Source: JAOABP01 sp964590395 (GTDB lineage Bacteria; Hydrothermota; Tepidihabitantia; Tepidihabitantales; Tepidihabitantaceae). Taken from it: a DNA stretch of 22,214 nucleotides. The DNA lies in NCBI GenBank assembly GCA_964590395.1, contig CAZPVT010000012.1, positions 1 to 22,214 of the forward strand, in the 5' to 3' direction. A program made the position numbers and the translations under genes. A model generated the notes under the pieces. That model was given only the letters and a program-made list of their open reading frames with translations. It had not been told where the DNA came from and made no database searches. Positions 15,214 through 21,904 of the stretch are shown here, in pieces. The first letter of the stretch is position 1. Each line of letters opens with the position of its first letter.

Positions 15214-15242
15214 ATTTTAACCCGGTTTAACACCGGAGTCAA
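15214..15242 (-). promoter_or_regulatory. Promoter of the regulator-ZIP-peptidase operon
   Basis: TTGACT (15242-15237, minus strand), exactly 17 bases, TAAAAT (15219-15214). The -10 ends 15 bases before the ATG at 15198. Confidence 0.7.
15217..15230. promoter_or_regulatory. Candidate DtxR-family operator
   Basis: TTAACCCGGTTTAA is an inverted repeat with one imperfect pair. It covers part of the -10 and the spacer, where a repressor would block RNA polymerase. CCGGT/ACCGG arms (minus strand, 15222-15236) form a second, overlapping inverted repeat. Confidence 0.5.
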
Positions 15243-15358
15243 GGAAAGCGGTATAAATTCATTATGAGTTGCAGGATGTTGAAAGCCTTGAAACTTACAC
15301 ATCCCGAGTGAGTCTAAAAAGGTGAAAGAAGAATTTAAACAGAAAGGAGGTGTTAACG

Positions 15359-15808
15359 ATGGCAAAACATCTAACCAGCTGGGATCCGTTCCGGGAGATG
15401 GTCTCACTGCGAGATGAATTGGATCGATTGTTCGATTCGGTTTTCGGCCGGTTGCCCAGGGAGAGGGGTGAAACCTACTGGGCGCCACCGGTAGATATTG
15501 AAGAGACTGAGGATGCGATCATTGTGCGGGCAGAACTGCCAGGGATGAATAAGGATGATATTAAGGTCAGCCTTTCGGGTGATACCTTAACTATTGCCGG
15601 TGAGCGTAAGATGGAGTCGGAGAAGAAAGGCAAGACTTACTACCGGATTGAGCGGGCTTACGGCAAGTTCCAGCGGACGGTTACACTACCTGCTGAGGTT
15701 GAGAGTGACAAGGCAAAGGCATCATACAAAGCTGGCGTGCTGGAACTAGTTTTCCCGAAGTCGGAGAAGTCCAAGGCTAAGGAGATTACCATCGTCCCCG
15801 AGGACTGA
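15359..15808 (+). CDS. Small heat-shock protein, Hsp20 family
   Basis: This ATP-independent holdase chaperone of 149 residues has the usual order: an N-terminal arm (WDPFREMVSLRDELDRLFDSVFG), an alpha-crystallin domain (about 45-140, PPVDIEETEDAIIVRAELPGM) and the conserved AGVLELVFPK strand. The C-terminal ITI motif in KEITIVPED is the I-x-I anchor used in oligomer assembly. The ATG at 15359 is chosen because AAAGGAGG lies eight bases upstream; a GTG at 15350 is in frame but inside that ribosome site. A perfect terminator follows, so the gene is a single unit. Two TTGAAA words (15279-15284 and 15288-15293) lie upstream but the spacing to any -10 is not convincing; no CIRCE element is seen. 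Confidence 0.95.
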   Translation: MAKHLTSWDPFREMVSLRDELDRLFDSVFGRLPRERGETYWAPPVDIEETEDAIIVRAELPGMNKDDIKVSLSGDTLTIAGERKMESEKKGKTYYRIERAYGKFQRTVTLPAEVESDKAKASYKAGVLELVFPKSEKSKAKEITIVPED

Positions 15809-15818
15809 TCCGGCATGT

Positions 15819-15850
15819 AAAAAGAGACGCCCGGGCGTCTCTTTTTGTTT
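15819..15850. terminator. Rho-independent terminator after hsp20
   Basis: AGAGACGCCC and GGGCGTCTCT form a perfect palindrome extended by AAAA/TTTT to 14 bp, followed by a T run (15842-15850). It is symmetrical, with A on one side and T on the other, so it can act on both strands. Confidence 0.92.
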
Positions 15851-15876
15851 TAACCGCGGGACGCGGTGAATAGACT
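15849..15876 (+). promoter_or_regulatory. Weak candidate promoter of the esterase gene
   Basis: TTTAAC (15849-15854), 16 bases, TAGACT (15871-15876). The -10 ends eight bases before the GTG at 15885. The -35 matches the consensus at only three of six positions. Confidence 0.25.
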
Positions 15877-15884
15877 GATTCAAT

Positions 15885-16826
15885 GTGAAGGGGATGGTTT
15901 ATTTGGCAAGCTGGGTGATGGCTCTGTTATTGAGTATTAGCCGAATCGCTCAAACGGAAGGATTGAAGACCGCAGTGCCCATCGGCGACCATTTGGATTC
16001 AATTGTCCACCAGGGAATTAAAAGATATTTTTTGATTCACATCCCGGAGAATTTTAAAAATGGACAGCAGGTGGCGCTGGTGTTTGTTTTGCACGGTGGT
16101 GGTGGGACACCGCGGGCGATTGCAGATTTGACCGGATTTAGTAAGTTAGCGGATGCAGAAGGTTTTATTGTGGTTTATCCGGCGGCGGTAAACCGACACT
16201 GGAACGATGGCCGGGGTGTGGGAAGGTTTAAATCCCATCGGGAGAGTGTGGATGATGTCGGTTTTATTGCCCAATTGATTGATACGCTGAGCAGGCGGCT
16301 GGCAGTCGATCCCAGCCGGATTTATGCTACCGGGATCTCCAATGGTGGAATGATGTGTCAGCGGTTGGGTTTGGAACTATCGGATCGGTTAGCAGCAGTT
16401 GCTTCAGTTGCCGCCTCACTGCCAGAAACACGAGCAGTGGATTTTAATCCCCAAGCGCCGATTTCGGTGTTGATGATTAATGGTACTGAGGACCGTGTTG
16501 TACCTTATGATGGTGGTGGCGTCGGACTGTTTAGTAAGCGAGGGGGGGTAATCGGTGTGGAGAAGGCAATAGAGTTATGGGTGAATTATAATAAGTGTCT
16601 TAAAACACCAGTGATGACCGTTATCAGGAGTGAACAGGATACGGTCTACCGGGTGTTTTATTCGGGAGGAAGAGATAACACCGTGGTAGTACTGTATAAA
16701 ATAAGTGGAGCGGGCCATATCTGGCCTGGTGGTAAAAGACGGCCGGCGCGGTTCGGGAAACATATCACCATAATTAATGCGACAAGAATAATCTGGGAGT
16801 TCTTTATTACCTATCCCCGGCGTTAG
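15885..16826 (+). CDS. Secreted esterase, PHB depolymerase/feruloyl esterase (LpqC) family
   Basis: The 313-residue product begins with a signal peptide (MKGMVYLASWVMALLLSISRIAQ), so it should be exported. The alpha/beta-hydrolase fold shows LVFVLHGGGGTPRAIADLTG (65-84, oxyanion hole), WNDGRG (106-111), VDDVGFIAQLID (122-133), the nucleophile elbow GISNG (Ser152), Asp203 in GTEDRVVP and His279 in GAGHIWPGG. Relatives hydrolyse polyhydroxybutyrate, ferulate or acetyl esters; the substrate here is not determined. A GTG start is used because it keeps the lysine of the signal peptide; ATG at 15894 is an alternative, immediately preceded by GAAGGGG with no spacer. The stop codon abuts that of the convergent ABC gene with no base between. 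Confidence 0.88.
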   Translation: MKGMVYLASWVMALLLSISRIAQTEGLKTAVPIGDHLDSIVHQGIKRYFLIHIPENFKNGQQVALVFVLHGGGGTPRAIADLTGFSKLADAEGFIVVYPAAVNRHWNDGRGVGRFKSHRESVDDVGFIAQLIDTLSRRLAVDPSRIYATGISNGGMMCQRLGLELSDRLAAVASVAASLPETRAVDFNPQAPISVLMINGTEDRVVPYDGGGVGLFSKRGGVIGVEKAIELWVNYNKCLKTPVMTVIRSEQDTVYRVFYSGGRDNTVVVLYKISGAGHIWPGGKRRPARFGKHITIINATRIIWEFFITYPRR

Positions 16827-17897
16827 TTAGTTCAGCCGCTGCTCGGTTTGAGCATCAAAGATGTGCCAATTTTTTTGGTCGAATTCTATGTTAATCGTTT
16901 CTCCGGGTAACGGCGCCCGATTGGGGGTTGTGCGGAGTGTGCAGTGTTCGGTGCCGATTTTTAGATATACTAGCGCCTCGTTGCCCAAGTTTTCCGTAAC
17001 CTCGACCAAGGCACTAAGCGTAGCTGTCTGGCTGATTTTAATATGCTCCGGTCTGATGCCCAAGTAGACTTCCCTGTCATCCACCAGTGACGGGATAGAT
17101 GATGCGGAAATTTCGATGGTAAATGATGGGTTGACAAACCGTAAAGGGTTTTTAATGACCAGCCCGTGATAGAGATTCATCGGTGGTGATCCGATAAAGC
17201 CGGCAACGAACCGATTGACCGGGTGGTCATAAAGATTTTTTGGGTCAGCGACCTGAATTAACTTGCCATCCTTCATAACCCCGATGCGCTGACCCAAGGT
17301 CATTGCTTCAATCTGGTCATGGGTGACATAGATGATTGTGGTGCGTAATCGTTGATGCAGGCGGGCAAGTTCTGCCCGCATTCCCACCCGCAGTTTGGCA
17401 TCTAAGTTGGAAAGTGGTTCGTCGAACAGAAATACTTTGGGGTGGCGGACAATTGCTCGACCTACCGCTACCCGCTGGCGTTGTCCACCAGATAGTTCAC
17501 CGGGTTTGCGAGAGAGCAGGTTTTCAATACCGAGAATTTTCGCCGCCTCAGCTACCCGACGATTTATTTCATCCTTCGGAAGTTTGCGCAGTTTCAGGGC
17601 AAAGGCCATATTTTCAAACACGGTCATATGAGGGTAAAGGGCGTAGTTCTGAAATACCATCGCGATGTCTCGTTCCTTGGGTGCTAAATAGTTGACTAGA
17701 CGGCTGCCGATGTAGATTTCACCGGCGTCTGCTTCTTCCAAACCAGCGATGATGCGTAAGAGGGTTGTTTTGCCGCAACCGGATGGGCCAAGGATGACGA
17801 AGAATTCCTGATCCTTGATCTCTAAACTTACTTGGTCGACAGCAATTACACCGTGCCGAAAGCCTTTTGTTATTTCTTTTAATACTACTTGTGCCAC
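16827..17897 (-). CDS. ABC transporter ATP-binding protein, MalK/UgpC type
   Basis: This is the cytoplasmic ATPase subunit of a sugar or glycerol-phosphate type importer. The 356 residues include Walker A GPSGCGKTT (37-45), the Q-loop at Gln83 (VFQNYALYPH), signature LSGGQ (135-139), Walker B VFLFDEP (155-161), the H-loop in YVTHDQ and a C-terminal TOBE region (about 285-350, GIRPEHIKIS) typical of MalK/UgpC. The GTG start lies inside accD, which it overlaps by 13 bp, so the genes are cotranscribed. No permease or binding protein is present in the window; MalK-type ATPases are often shared between several sugar importers, which would explain the solitary gene. The pairing with fatty-acid synthesis is unexplained. 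Confidence 0.92.
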   Translation of the reverse strand: MAQVVLKEITKGFRHGVIAVDQVSLEIKDQEFFVILGPSGCGKTTLLRIIAGLEEADAGEIYIGSRLVNYLAPKERDIAMVFQNYALYPHMTVFENMAFALKLRKLPKDEINRRVAEAAKILGIENLLSRKPGELSGGQRQRVAVGRAIVRHPKVFLFDEPLSNLDAKLRVGMRAELARLHQRLRTTIIYVTHDQIEAMTLGQRIGVMKDGKLIQVADPKNLYDHPVNRFVAGFIGSPPMNLYHGLVIKNPLRFVNPSFTIEISASSIPSLVDDREVYLGIRPEHIKISQTATLSALVEVTENLGNEALVYLKIGTEHCTLRTTPNRAPLPGETINIEFDQKNWHIFDAQTEQRLN

Positions 17898-18685
17898 AGG
17901 ACCGACAGCACCCGGACAATGGTATCTTTTAAAGCACGGCGGGGAACAACCACATCCACCATTCCGTGTTTGAGCATAAACTCTGCCCGCTGAAAACCGG
18001 GTGGTAGCTTTTCGCCGATGGTATCTTCAATTACCCGCTGGCCGGCAAAGCCCAGAAGGGCGTTTGGTTCGGAGATAATCACGTCACCGAGCGAGGCAAA
18101 TGACGCCATTACCCCGGCAGTACAGGGATCAACCGGAATTGATATAAAAGGGATCCTTGCTTGCCGCAGTAGTCCAAGTTCGGCGCTGGTTTTCGCCATC
18201 TGCATTAGCGAGATTATTCCCTCTTGCATTCGGGCACCACCCGAGGTAGCGACGATCACTAACGGGCGCCTTTCGTTTCTCGCCAGCCGGATTGCCCGGG
18301 CGACCTTTTCACCGACTACCGAGCCCATACTACCACCTATAAAGTTAAAATCCATAATTCCAAACACCACCGGTATCCGGGCGATGGTACCGCGGCTATA
18401 ACTGAAGGCATCGGCTCGGCCGGTTTTGATCTGGGCTTCCTTTACCTTTTCTGGATACTGTGGGAAGCACAATGGATCACCGGTAATTAGATTGCGATCG
18501 AGTTCCTCGTAGGTATTTTCGTCTAATATGATGAGGATATAATCGTCCGGGCTGATCCGGAAGTGGTAACCACAGCGGTGGCATACAAAGAAATTGGACT
18601 CGAGGGTTTTGCGATAGATTATTTCATTACAGCCGGAACAACGGAACCAGAGTGTATCAGATTTGCCGGTTGTTGTTTTGGGCAT
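17885..18685 (-). CDS. accD: Acetyl-CoA carboxylase carboxyltransferase subunit beta
   Basis: AccD forms with AccA the carboxyltransferase that makes malonyl-CoA for fatty-acid synthesis. The 266-residue protein has the N-terminal zinc ribbon (Cys16, Cys19, Cys35, Cys38: CSGC ... CHRC) and the crotonase-like fold with FNFIGGSMGSVVGEK, TSGGARMQEG and PCTAGVMASFASLGD. The C-terminal region contains IGEKLPPGFQRAEFMLKHGMVD. Length is slightly short of the common 280-300. The ATG lies seven bases beyond the -10, so the transcript should be leaderless. accA is not adjacent. The 3' end overlaps the ABC ATPase gene by 13 bp. Confidence 0.95.
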   Translation of the reverse strand: MPKTTTGKSDTLWFRCSGCNEIIYRKTLESNFFVCHRCGYHFRISPDDYILIILDENTYEELDRNLITGDPLCFPQYPEKVKEAQIKTGRADAFSYSRGTIARIPVVFGIMDFNFIGGSMGSVVGEKVARAIRLARNERRPLVIVATSGGARMQEGIISLMQMAKTSAELGLLRQARIPFISIPVDPCTAGVMASFASLGDVIISEPNALLGFAGQRVIEDTIGEKLPPGFQRAEFMLKHGMVDVVVPRRALKDTIVRVLSVLWHK

Positions 18686-18691
18686 AGGGTT

Positions 18692-18719
18692 AGTATAAAG
18701 ACAGGCATTGCCCAGTCAA
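18692..18719 (-). promoter_or_regulatory. accD promoter (leaderless geometry)
   Basis: TTGACT (18719-18714, minus strand), 16 bases, TATACT (18697-18692). Six bases separate the -10 from the ATG at 18685, so transcription should begin at the start codon. Confidence 0.7.
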
Positions 18720-18729
18720 GGCAATGCCT
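18703..18729. promoter_or_regulatory. 10-bp inverted repeat centred on the accD -35
   Basis: GGCATTGCC (18704-18712) and GGCAATGCC (18720-18728), extended by an A-T pair, flank a seven-base loop that contains the -35. It could be a repressor site or a terminator hairpin of the upstream RRM gene, but no T run follows it on the minus strand. Confidence 0.55.
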
Positions 18730-18762
18730 CTGCTATCGATTTTGATTAGTTGGGTGTGTTAA

Positions 18763-19044
18763 CTACTTTGAGTTTGAGCCGCGCGGTGAACGTTCGGTTC
18801 GCTCACGTGCCTCATTCACAGTCAGCGGCCGACCCTCCAGCTGAAACTGGTTTAAAGCAGCAATGGCTGCAGCAGCCTGCTCTTCTTTAGCCATTTCAAC
18901 AAAGGCAAATCCCCGAGAGCGATCGGTAAATTTGTCTTTGATTATTTCTACCGAAGTTACTTCACCGTGTTGACCGAAGAGATCACGCAGCTGGTCTTCA
19001 GTAGTACTGAATGGGAGATTTCCCACAAAGACGCGCTTACCCAT
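18763..19044 (-). CDS. RRM-domain RNA-binding protein
   Basis: A single RNA-recognition motif makes up most of this 93-residue protein: RNP2 VFVGNL (5-10) and RNP1 RGFAFVEM (44-51) with the aromatic residues that stack on RNA bases, followed by a short basic, Ser/Arg-rich tail (ERTERSPRGSNSK). Such small RRM proteins resemble the cold-induced Rbp proteins of cyanobacteria and occur across many phyla; an RNA-chaperone role is inference. The start is ATG with GGAGG seven bases upstream. Unlike most first genes here, it has a strong TATAAT promoter and a leader of about 136 bases. A CGCGGTGAACG tail could be disordered. Transcription continues toward accD, which has its own promoter. Confidence 0.93.
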   Translation of the reverse strand: MGKRVFVGNLPFSTTEDQLRDLFGQHGEVTSVEIIKDKFTDRSRGFAFVEMAKEEQAAAAIAALNQFQLEGRPLTVNEARERTERSPRGSNSK

Positions 19045-19180
19045 TTACTTGCCTCCAGTAAGGTTTGCGCTTGGGATGCGTTACAGGCTACGGGAAATAC
19101 TGACGCAGGCCCTAACGAACCACAAGCATATCCCGGGCTCTACCTAACCAATGAATCGGTTTAAGCCCGTATAAACCGAT
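19045..19180 (-). promoter_or_regulatory. Long structured 5' leader of the RRM gene
   Basis: About 136 bases separate the predicted transcription start (near 19180) from the ATG. ATCGGTTTA (19180-19172, minus strand) and TAAACCGAT (19163-19155) form a perfect 9-bp hairpin at the very 5' end. The rest shows no known riboswitch words. It may control mRNA stability or temperature response; this is inference. Confidence 0.5.
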
Positions 19181-19186
19181 ATAGTT

Positions 19187-19215
19187 ATTATAGTAATAAA
19201 TTTTTCTTTAGTCAA
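19187..19215 (-). promoter_or_regulatory. Strong promoter of the RRM gene
   Basis: TTGACT (19215-19210, minus strand), exactly 17 bases, TATAAT (19192-19187), flanked by AT-rich DNA. This is the best consensus promoter in the window. Confidence 0.85.
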
Positions 19216-19256
19216 GTTTTGGCTGTGGATTGGGGAAAACCCAGGTAAGGCTTAAT

Positions 19257-19285
19257 TTGACAAAGGGAATAACTCAGTTTAACCT
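19257..19285 (+). promoter_or_regulatory. Promoter of the porV-yhaM-rsmG cluster
   Basis: TTGACA (19257-19262), 17 bases, TAACCT (19280-19285). A better-looking TATTAT at 19285-19290 would be 22 bases from the -35. With TAACCT the transcript starts within a few bases of the ATG at 19294. Confidence 0.5.
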
Positions 19286-19293
19286 ATTATGTG

Positions 19294-20193
19294 ATGCAAT
19301 TGCTGATTATCTTTAATTTAATTGCCATTGACCCAGGTGCGGGTACCACTACCTTTGACTTTCTCCAAGTTTTTCCGACCACCAGAGAGGCGGCACTCGG
19401 TGGTAGTACGGTGGCGTCTACCGCTGGCGTGGCTGGTTTCTTTTATAATCCGTCGGTGCTCACCAGTCCCCAGTTATCGGCGGTTCAGTTCGATTATTTG
19501 AGTTACCTGGCGGGAATCCATGCTGGCACAGTTAGTTACCGGCAGTCACTTTCCTCGCAGCAGGGGATCGGTGTCGGATTGTATTATCTCCACGCCGGTA
19601 CGATGAAACGAACCAATGAAGAAGGCGAGGAGATAGGAGTTTTCGGGGCTTCTTTTGCCAACCTGAATCTTTCGGGGGCGATGCGGATAAATGAACGGAT
19701 TGCCGTTGGTGCTGGTCTGGCAGGCATCTACGGTAATATTGATACATTTTTCTCGGTGGCGGTTGCTGCCAACCTCGGTACCAGTTATGATCTCATTCCT
19801 CACAATCTCCAATTGGGTTTCAGTACCACGAATCTCGGTATTCAGATCAAGCCGTTTGGAGATGTTCGAGAGCCGCTACTAGTGGAATTCGCCGTAGGTG
19901 TCAACTATCAGCCGGTACCGGCGTTGAATCTTAGTCTGGCGTTCCATAAGCCGTTGAAAAACCGATTTAATTACCGGTTAGGGGTGGAAGGTTGGGTTAA
20001 TCAATATCTGGTGCTGCGCGGTGGTTACAGCTCTGCCGGTGTTGATCTTAGTGGTGGTGGGGCAGCTGGAGTACTCGCCGGGTTCACGAGCGGTCTTGGT
20101 GTTCGTTACCAGCGGTATCGGGTTGACTATTCATTTGTGCCAATGGGAATTGTTGGTTTCTCGCATCGTTTCGGTTTTGGTTTCGATCTTTAG
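19294..20193 (+). CDS. PorV/PorQ family outer-membrane beta-barrel protein
   Basis: This protein of about 299 residues has a short hydrophobic start (MQLLIIFNLIAIDPGAG) and a body of alternating beta-strand segments ending in an aromatic/hydrophobic FGFGFDL, as outer-membrane barrels do. The opening AFLQVFPTTREAALGGSTVAS-like block (here FLQVFPTTREAALGGSTVA), followed by GFFYNPSVL, is the signature of the PorV/PorQ (UPF0164, FadL-like) family. PorV shuttles type IX secretion substrates in Bacteroidetes, but many relatives occur without that system, so a secretion role is not implied here. A GTG at 19291 directly precedes the ATG; the ATG is chosen. It is the first gene of a probable operon with yhaM, whose ATG lies five bases after its stop. 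Confidence 0.85.
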   Translation: MQLLIIFNLIAIDPGAGTTTFDFLQVFPTTREAALGGSTVASTAGVAGFFYNPSVLTSPQLSAVQFDYLSYLAGIHAGTVSYRQSLSSQQGIGVGLYYLHAGTMKRTNEEGEEIGVFGASFANLNLSGAMRINERIAVGAGLAGIYGNIDTFFSVAVAANLGTSYDLIPHNLQLGFSTTNLGIQIKPFGDVREPLLVEFAVGVNYQPVPALNLSLAFHKPLKNRFNYRLGVEGWVNQYLVLRGGYSSAGVDLSGGGAAGVLAGFTSGLGVRYQRYRVDYSFVPMGIVGFSHRFGFGFDL

Positions 20194-20198
20194 AGTAA

Positions 20199-21164
20199 AT
20201 GAAGCGTCAGTTTGTCAAGGATTTAAAGATAGGAGCGATCGTTAATGATGTCTTCTATTGTTTCCGTCGTGACCTCAAGGAACGACGCGACGGTGGGCAG
20301 TTTCTAACTTTTGAAATACGCGACCGCAGTGGCGTTCTGCCCGCGATAATGTGGGATAATATTGAAGACGGACTGAACTACATTGCCGATGGTGCCTTCT
20401 GTCATATCCAGGGCAAAGTCAATGACTATCAGGGCAAACCCCAGGTTACGATCAGTGCGATATTCCCGGTAGAGCCGATACAGGTCGCCCGGACCGATTT
20501 CATTGCGGCCTCTCCTTTTGATACTGCTGAACTGTTGCGAGAACTCCATACCTACATTGACCGAGTTAAAAATCCTCATCTCCACACGCTTCTTAAGAGT
20601 CTATTTAGCGACCAGCGTTTTGCTGAGAGGTTTGCGGTTGCTCCGGCGGCAGTGCGGGTACACCACGCTTGGCTCAGCGGTCTATTGGAGCACACGGTAA
20701 TGATCTGCCGGCAGGCAGTCCAACTTCCGGAAATTTATCCTGGACTTAACGCCGATCTTTTGCTCACCGGCTGTATACTACATGACATCGGTAAGGTCCA
20801 AGAATACACCGTGGAACGGACAATCGACCACACTGATGAAGGTAGACTAATTGGCCATATCGTCCTTGGTTATCAACTGGTTCAGGAAAAGATCCGCCAG
20901 ATTGAGAATTTCCCCCCGGATCTGGCGAAGATGGTTCTCCATATGATCCTTGCCCATCACGGCGAGAATCAATTTGGTTCACCGAAAACGCCTAAGTTTC
21001 CCGAGGCGTTTCTGGTTTTCATCCTTGACTACCTTGATTCTCGGCTGACGATTTTCCGGTCAGCGATGGAGAGGAACAAGGGCGTCAAATGGACAGAGTT
21101 CAATGATTACCTCGAGACCGACATTTATCTCGGGGAACCGTTGGCTGACAATCCGTGTCAATAG
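20199..21164 (+). CDS. yhaM: 3'-5' exoribonuclease YhaM family (OB-fold plus HD domain)
   Basis: An OB-fold nucleic-acid-binding domain (about 10-100, FLTFEIRDRSGVLPAIMWD ... QGKVNDYQGKPQVTI) is followed by an HD phosphohydrolase domain (about 150-300). Metal ligands are visible: His165 (LEHT), His195-Asp196 (LHDIGK), His220, His253/254 and Asp278. B. subtilis YhaM trims RNA and single-stranded DNA 3' ends with Mn or Co. The 321-residue length is usual. The gene starts five bases after porV with only a weak ribosome site and overlaps rsmG by ten bases, so it probably belongs to one transcript. Function by family is well supported; the cellular target (mRNA decay or DNA ends) is inference. Confidence 0.9.
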   Translation: MKRQFVKDLKIGAIVNDVFYCFRRDLKERRDGGQFLTFEIRDRSGVLPAIMWDNIEDGLNYIADGAFCHIQGKVNDYQGKPQVTISAIFPVEPIQVARTDFIAASPFDTAELLRELHTYIDRVKNPHLHTLLKSLFSDQRFAERFAVAPAAVRVHHAWLSGLLEHTVMICRQAVQLPEIYPGLNADLLLTGCILHDIGKVQEYTVERTIDHTDEGRLIGHIVLGYQLVQEKIRQIENFPPDLAKMVLHMILAHHGENQFGSPKTPKFPEAFLVFILDYLDSRLTIFRSAMERNKGVKWTEFNDYLETDIYLGEPLADNPCQ

Positions 21165-21808
21165 GGCAGGCGCCCGATTATACCACCTTTGCCGGCGCGA
21201 TCCGGCTGTTGGGAGTAGACTTAACACCTGAACATTATGAGAAGTTACTCGCTTACGCTCAGTTGGTCGTGCAGTGGAATGAGCATATCAATCTCATCTC
21301 CCGTCGGGACACCGCCAGGATTCTGACCTATCACATCATAGACTCAATAGCAGCAGCCCGTTTTATCCCCGCTGGTTCATATTGCGCTGATGTCGGTAGC
21401 GGAGCGGGATTGCCTGGTATTCCGCTCAGCGTCATTCGTCCAGACATCCGAGTGGCGCTGATTGAATCAATTAAAAAGAAGTGTCTTTTTCTTAAACAGA
21501 CAGCGAGACAACTGCAATTGGCAAATACCACAGTGTTAGGCAGTCGGGCAGAGAATTTGCCAACACTTAAGTGTGATATTCTGCTCAGCCGTTTAACAGC
21601 AGGATTGAGCAAGACGCTGGTGAATACTCATCACCACCTGAAATCTAAGGGAGTAATAATACTTTATAAATTAGCCAACTGGGAAGATGAGTTGAAGAAA
21701 CAGGAGAATTTTCTCACCCGTCTGAATATGAGGTATCTCAAGACCGAGAAAATCCGACTACCATTTACTGGTATTGAACGGTATCTTGTTCTACTGATTA
21801 AAATTTAA
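21155..21808 (+). CDS. rsmG: 16S rRNA (guanine527-N7)-methyltransferase
   Basis: RsmG (GidB) methylates G527 of 16S rRNA with S-adenosylmethionine. The 217-residue protein has WNEHINLISRRD (41-52), the SAM-binding loop DVGSGAGLPGIPLSV (79-93) and the LIES-KKK segment (102-109); the region CDILLSRLTAGLSKTLV stands in for the usual catalytic stretch containing SRA, with SRL here. A GTG start inside yhaM (10-bp overlap) fits the family length. It converges on the 16S rRNA gene itself, separated only by a terminator. rsmG is often next to mnmG near the replication origin; here it is not, lying instead with porV and yhaM. Confidence 0.93.
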   Translation: MSIGQAPDYTTFAGAIRLLGVDLTPEHYEKLLAYAQLVVQWNEHINLISRRDTARILTYHIIDSIAAARFIPAGSYCADVGSGAGLPGIPLSVIRPDIRVALIESIKKKCLFLKQTARQLQLANTTVLGSRAENLPTLKCDILLSRLTAGLSKTLVNTHHHLKSKGVIILYKLANWEDELKKQENFLTRLNMRYLKTEKIRLPFTGIERYLVLLIKI

Positions 21809-21824
21809 TTCTCATATAAAAATT

Positions 21825-21853
21825 GAAGGCCTCCACCCCAAGGCCTTCTTTTT
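21825..21853. terminator. Bidirectional terminator between rsmG and 16S rRNA
   Basis: GAAGGCCT (21825-21832), an eight-base loop, AGGCCTTC (21841-21848), then TTTTT on the plus strand. On the minus strand the same stem is followed by AATTTTT, so it can end both rsmG and the 16S rRNA transcript. Confidence 0.85.
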
Positions 21854-21904
21854 AAACTGCGGATGTAACATTTTAAAGCGCGCTCGGGTTGTGCGAAACT
21901 CGTA

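Noticed and set aside
15240..15340. Heat-shock regulatory site (CIRCE or sigma-32 promoter) before Hsp20
   Set aside because: No GAGTGCTAA-type inverted repeat is present, and TTGAAA words are not at an acceptable distance from a -10 or a CCCCAT element.
19291..20193. PorV-like gene as evidence for a type IX secretion system
   Set aside because: The family is broad and no other type IX component is in the window.
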